Assembly (NCBI RefSeq): GCF_002911015.1
Contig: NZ_KZ626865.1
Span: 30,843-94,842, forward strand
DNA from: Streptomyces populi
Lineage (GTDB): Bacteria > Actinomycetota > Actinomycetes > Streptomycetales > Streptomycetaceae
Length of the DNA: 64,000 bases
Reading direction: 5' to 3'
Shown piece by piece: positions 62,383 through 64,000 of the stretch. The notes under the pieces were generated by a model that worked only from the letters and a program-made list of their open reading frames with translations, was not told where the DNA came from and made no database searches. The position numbers and the translations under genes are program-made. The number at the start of each line of letters is the position of its first letter. Position 1 is the stretch's first letter.

Positions 62383-63591
62383 TCACGACCGGGCCCGCGG
62401 GCCGTCCCCCGCCCGGCGCCGCACGGCGAAGATCGTGGTGTCGTCGGCGAGTTTGCCGCCGCAGTGCTCCAGTGTGCCGTCACGCACGAAGCGGACGAGC
62501 CGCTGCGGATCGGCGGTGCGCGGGTCCCGTGCCAGCGCCCTGGTGAGGGCCTCGCGGAGCGGGAAGAACTCGCCCGCCGCGTCGCGGGCCTCGGTCACCC
62601 CGTCGGTGACCAGGAGCAGCGTCTCGCCGGGGGCGAGCGGAACACTCAGGACCGGTGGCGGCGTGGACACCAACTCGTCCATCCCGAGCGGGAGTCCGTG
62701 CCCGGACGGCAGGCTCCGCACCCCGTCGGCGGTGACGACGAACGGGGGTTCGTGGCCGAAGTTGACGACCTCGACCGCGGTCGGCGTGTCCTCGGGGAAC
62801 GCGACCAGGACCCCGGTGGCGAAGCGGTCGCCGTCGTCACGGCCGAGCGCCACGCGGTAGCGGTTGTGCCGCAGCATCCTCACCTCCAGCCGGGCGGCGA
62901 CCGTGGCGAGCACGGGCTCGTGGTACCCGGCCTCGCGGAACGTGCTGAGCAGCGCGGCCGCCGCCTCGACCGCCGCGAGTCCCTTGCCCTGGACGTCCCC
63001 GAGCAGGAGGCGGGTGCCGTGCCGGCCGGGCTGGATGTCGTAGAAGTCGCCGCCGACCCTGGCCTCGCTGTCGGCGGCGAGGTAGACGGCCGCGTGGTCC
63101 AGGTCGCCCCAGCCCGGCGGCATCGGACGCAGCACGGTCCGCCGGGTCGTCTCGGCGACGTCCCGGATGTGCAGCATGCGCCGTTCGGCGCGCAGCCTGA
63201 CGGAACAGGCGAGGGCCGCGAGGCCGCTGCCGACCACGACCAGGACGAAGTCGGGCAGGCCGTTCTGGTACTGGTGCGGCCACTTCGTGTCCACGGTGCC
63301 GTAGGTGAGCAGCGACAGCCCGGCGAAGGCCAGCGTGCCCAGCACTCCGCAGATGGCCGCGGCGATGACCGGCACCAGCACGAGCCAGGAGATGATCCGG
63401 AACCGGCCGGAGGTGTTGACGTCGAGCAGCACGATGCCGATGAGCAGCAGCAGCGGGGGCAGCCAGGCGACGCTGTGCCCGCCCAGCTTCAGCGGTTTCG
63501 ACCGCTGGAGGGCGTCGAACGCGTCCGGCAGCCCGCCGCGCGGCCGGAGGGCATGCCGGAGCCGGTCGCGTACGGATCTCCGGCCGGCCAC
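62383..63591 (-). CDS. membrane-bound PP2C-type serine phosphatase (SpoIIE family)
   Basis: 402 residues. Four transmembrane helices (about 38-125: VAWLPPLLLLIGIVLLDVNT, IISWLVLVPVIAAAICGVLG, LAFAGLSLLTYG, DFVLVVVGSGLAALACSV) anchor a C-terminal PP2C/SpoIIE domain with metal-binding VGGDFYDI, GDVQGKGLAAVEAAA, LLLVTDGVTEARD and ADDTTIFAV. Such phosphatases dephosphorylate anti-anti-sigma (STAS) proteins. GTG 63591 has GAGGAGG twelve bases upstream. The stand-alone HATPase at 51.7 kb could belong to the same type of network, but no direct link is visible. Confidence 0.9.
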   Translation of the reverse strand: MAGRRSVRDRLRHALRPRGGLPDAFDALQRSKPLKLGGHSVAWLPPLLLLIGIVLLDVNTSGRFRIISWLVLVPVIAAAICGVLGTLAFAGLSLLTYGTVDTKWPHQYQNGLPDFVLVVVGSGLAALACSVRLRAERRMLHIRDVAETTRRTVLRPMPPGWGDLDHAAVYLAADSEARVGGDFYDIQPGRHGTRLLLGDVQGKGLAAVEAAAALLSTFREAGYHEPVLATVAARLEVRMLRHNRYRVALGRDDGDRFATGVLVAFPEDTPTAVEVVNFGHEPPFVVTADGVRSLPSGHGLPLGMDELVSTPPPVLSVPLAPGETLLLVTDGVTEARDAAGEFFPLREALTRALARDPRTADPQRLVRFVRDGTLEHCGGKLADDTTIFAVRRRAGDGPRARS

Positions 63592-63619
63592 CTCTCCGTA
63601 CCGCCTCCTCGTCGTGTTC

Positions 63620-64000
63620 TCAGTAGGCGACCGACATCCGGCCGTGCGGGTGCACGGGCATCTCCAGCTGGTCGACGAAGGCCATGGCGTAGTCCTCGGC
63701 GCTGATCCGGCTCTGGCCGCCCGCGTCGGTGAGCATGCGGTCGCCGCCGATCCTGAACTCGCCCGTCCGTTCCCCGGGACCGATCTCGGCGGCGGGCGAG
63801 ATGTAGGTCCAGTCGAGGTCGTCGACCTCGGTGCGCAGATAGGCGAGGGCGTCCCGGTGGGCGAGCGCCTCGGGGAGGTACTCCTCGGGGAAGCCGGGCT
63901 GGTCGCACGCGGCCTCGCCGGGCGCGACCTCCAGGGTGCCCGCGCCGCCGACGATCACGAGCCGGTGCACCCCGGCGTCGCGGACGCCCTCGACCAGGGA
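63620..64000 (-). CDS. NAD(P)-binding NmrA/SDR-like protein, C-terminal part (partial)
   Basis: The last 126 residues of an atypical short-chain dehydrogenase; the start lies beyond the right edge. The visible part starts SLVEGVRDAGVHRLVIVGGA and continues GTLEVAPGEAACDQPGFPEE, WTYISPAAEIGPGERTGEFR, GGQSRISAEDYAMAFVDQLE, typical for the NAD(P)H-binding YwnB/NmrA group. The nucleotide-binding GxxGxxG loop is outside the window. Substrate unknown. It runs toward the phosphatase gene (28 bp gap), so the two may be co-transcribed. Confidence 0.88.
   Translation of the reverse strand, partial: SLVEGVRDAGVHRLVIVGGAGTLEVAPGEAACDQPGFPEEYLPEALAHRDALAYLRTEVDDLDWTYISPAAEIGPGERTGEFRIGGDRMLTDAGGQSRISAEDYAMAFVDQLEMPVHPHGRMSVAY

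Overview
The window is chromosomal DNA of a high-GC actinobacterium, almost certainly a Streptomyces. The evidence is very high GC with strong third-position bias, frequent GTG and some TTG starts, a dnaK-grpE-dnaJ-hspR operon with a HAIR operator, an SCO5918-family gene beside a DEAD-box helicase and a cold-shock gene, and many secreted or lipoprotein genes. It reads as core chromosome with local decay. I see no rRNA, prophage, insertion sequence, CRISPR array or large biosynthetic cluster.

Layout. 0-3.1 kb: end of an ABC exporter (permease cut by the window edge, plus ATPase), a small secreted protein, and two decayed genes (circularly permuted ATP-grasp and VanX-type dipeptidase). 3.2-12.5 kb: a XylF-like lipoprotein, a fibronectin-III secreted protein, the hspR-regulated chaperone operon and a divergent MraY/WecA-like membrane protein. 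12.8-24.2 kb: an EtfD-like iron-sulfur membrane oxidoreductase, three FG-GAP secreted proteins, dcd with a phosphoribosyltransferase, tRNA-Gly(CCC), and beside the tRNA two gene fragments (DUF1152, LysE). 24.2-31.1 kb: a frameshifted arsR divergent from an intact arsI-like gene, a very repetitive secreted protein, and several extracellular proteins. 31.2-35.5 kb: a cytochrome oxidase subunit I gene (ctaD) away from other oxidase genes, a DUF4142 protein and a lipoprotein. 36-40.8 kb: a cold-shock module (csp, DEAD helicase, CBS protein, SCO5918-family protein, MerR-like regulator). 40.9-46.6 kb: a ThrE-type exporter and an amino-acid permease / small membrane protein / M20 peptidase operon. 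46.7-50.9 kb: molybdate uptake (HTH-Mop regulator, a sulfite-oxidase-like protein, modA, modB, micro-ORF, modC). 51-54.5 kb: a cupin, an HATPase, and a second csp with a second MerR-like paralog. 54.7-57.7 kb: a secreted protein, an L,D-transpeptidase lipoprotein, and divergently an ECF sigma factor with a membrane protein. 57.7-64 kb: an XRE-TPR regulator divergent from a tiny secreted peptide gene, an M20 amidohydrolase, an unusual Ser/Pro-linker protein, a PP2C phosphatase and an NAD(P)-binding protein cut by the window end.

Most promising for new biology: (1) the XRE-TPR regulator paired with a 57-residue secreted peptide and a 14-bp palindrome just after the peptide promoter, which resembles an RRNPP-type peptide signalling pair; (2) an ECF sigma factor overlapping a single-pass membrane protein whose outer domain ends like an L,D-transpeptidase active site but has Trp in place of Cys, next to a true L,D-transpeptidase; (3) two csp genes sharing an almost identical 40-nt promoter/leader block, each accompanied by a MerR-like paralog. 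All functional calls rest on motifs read by eye; no database search was run.
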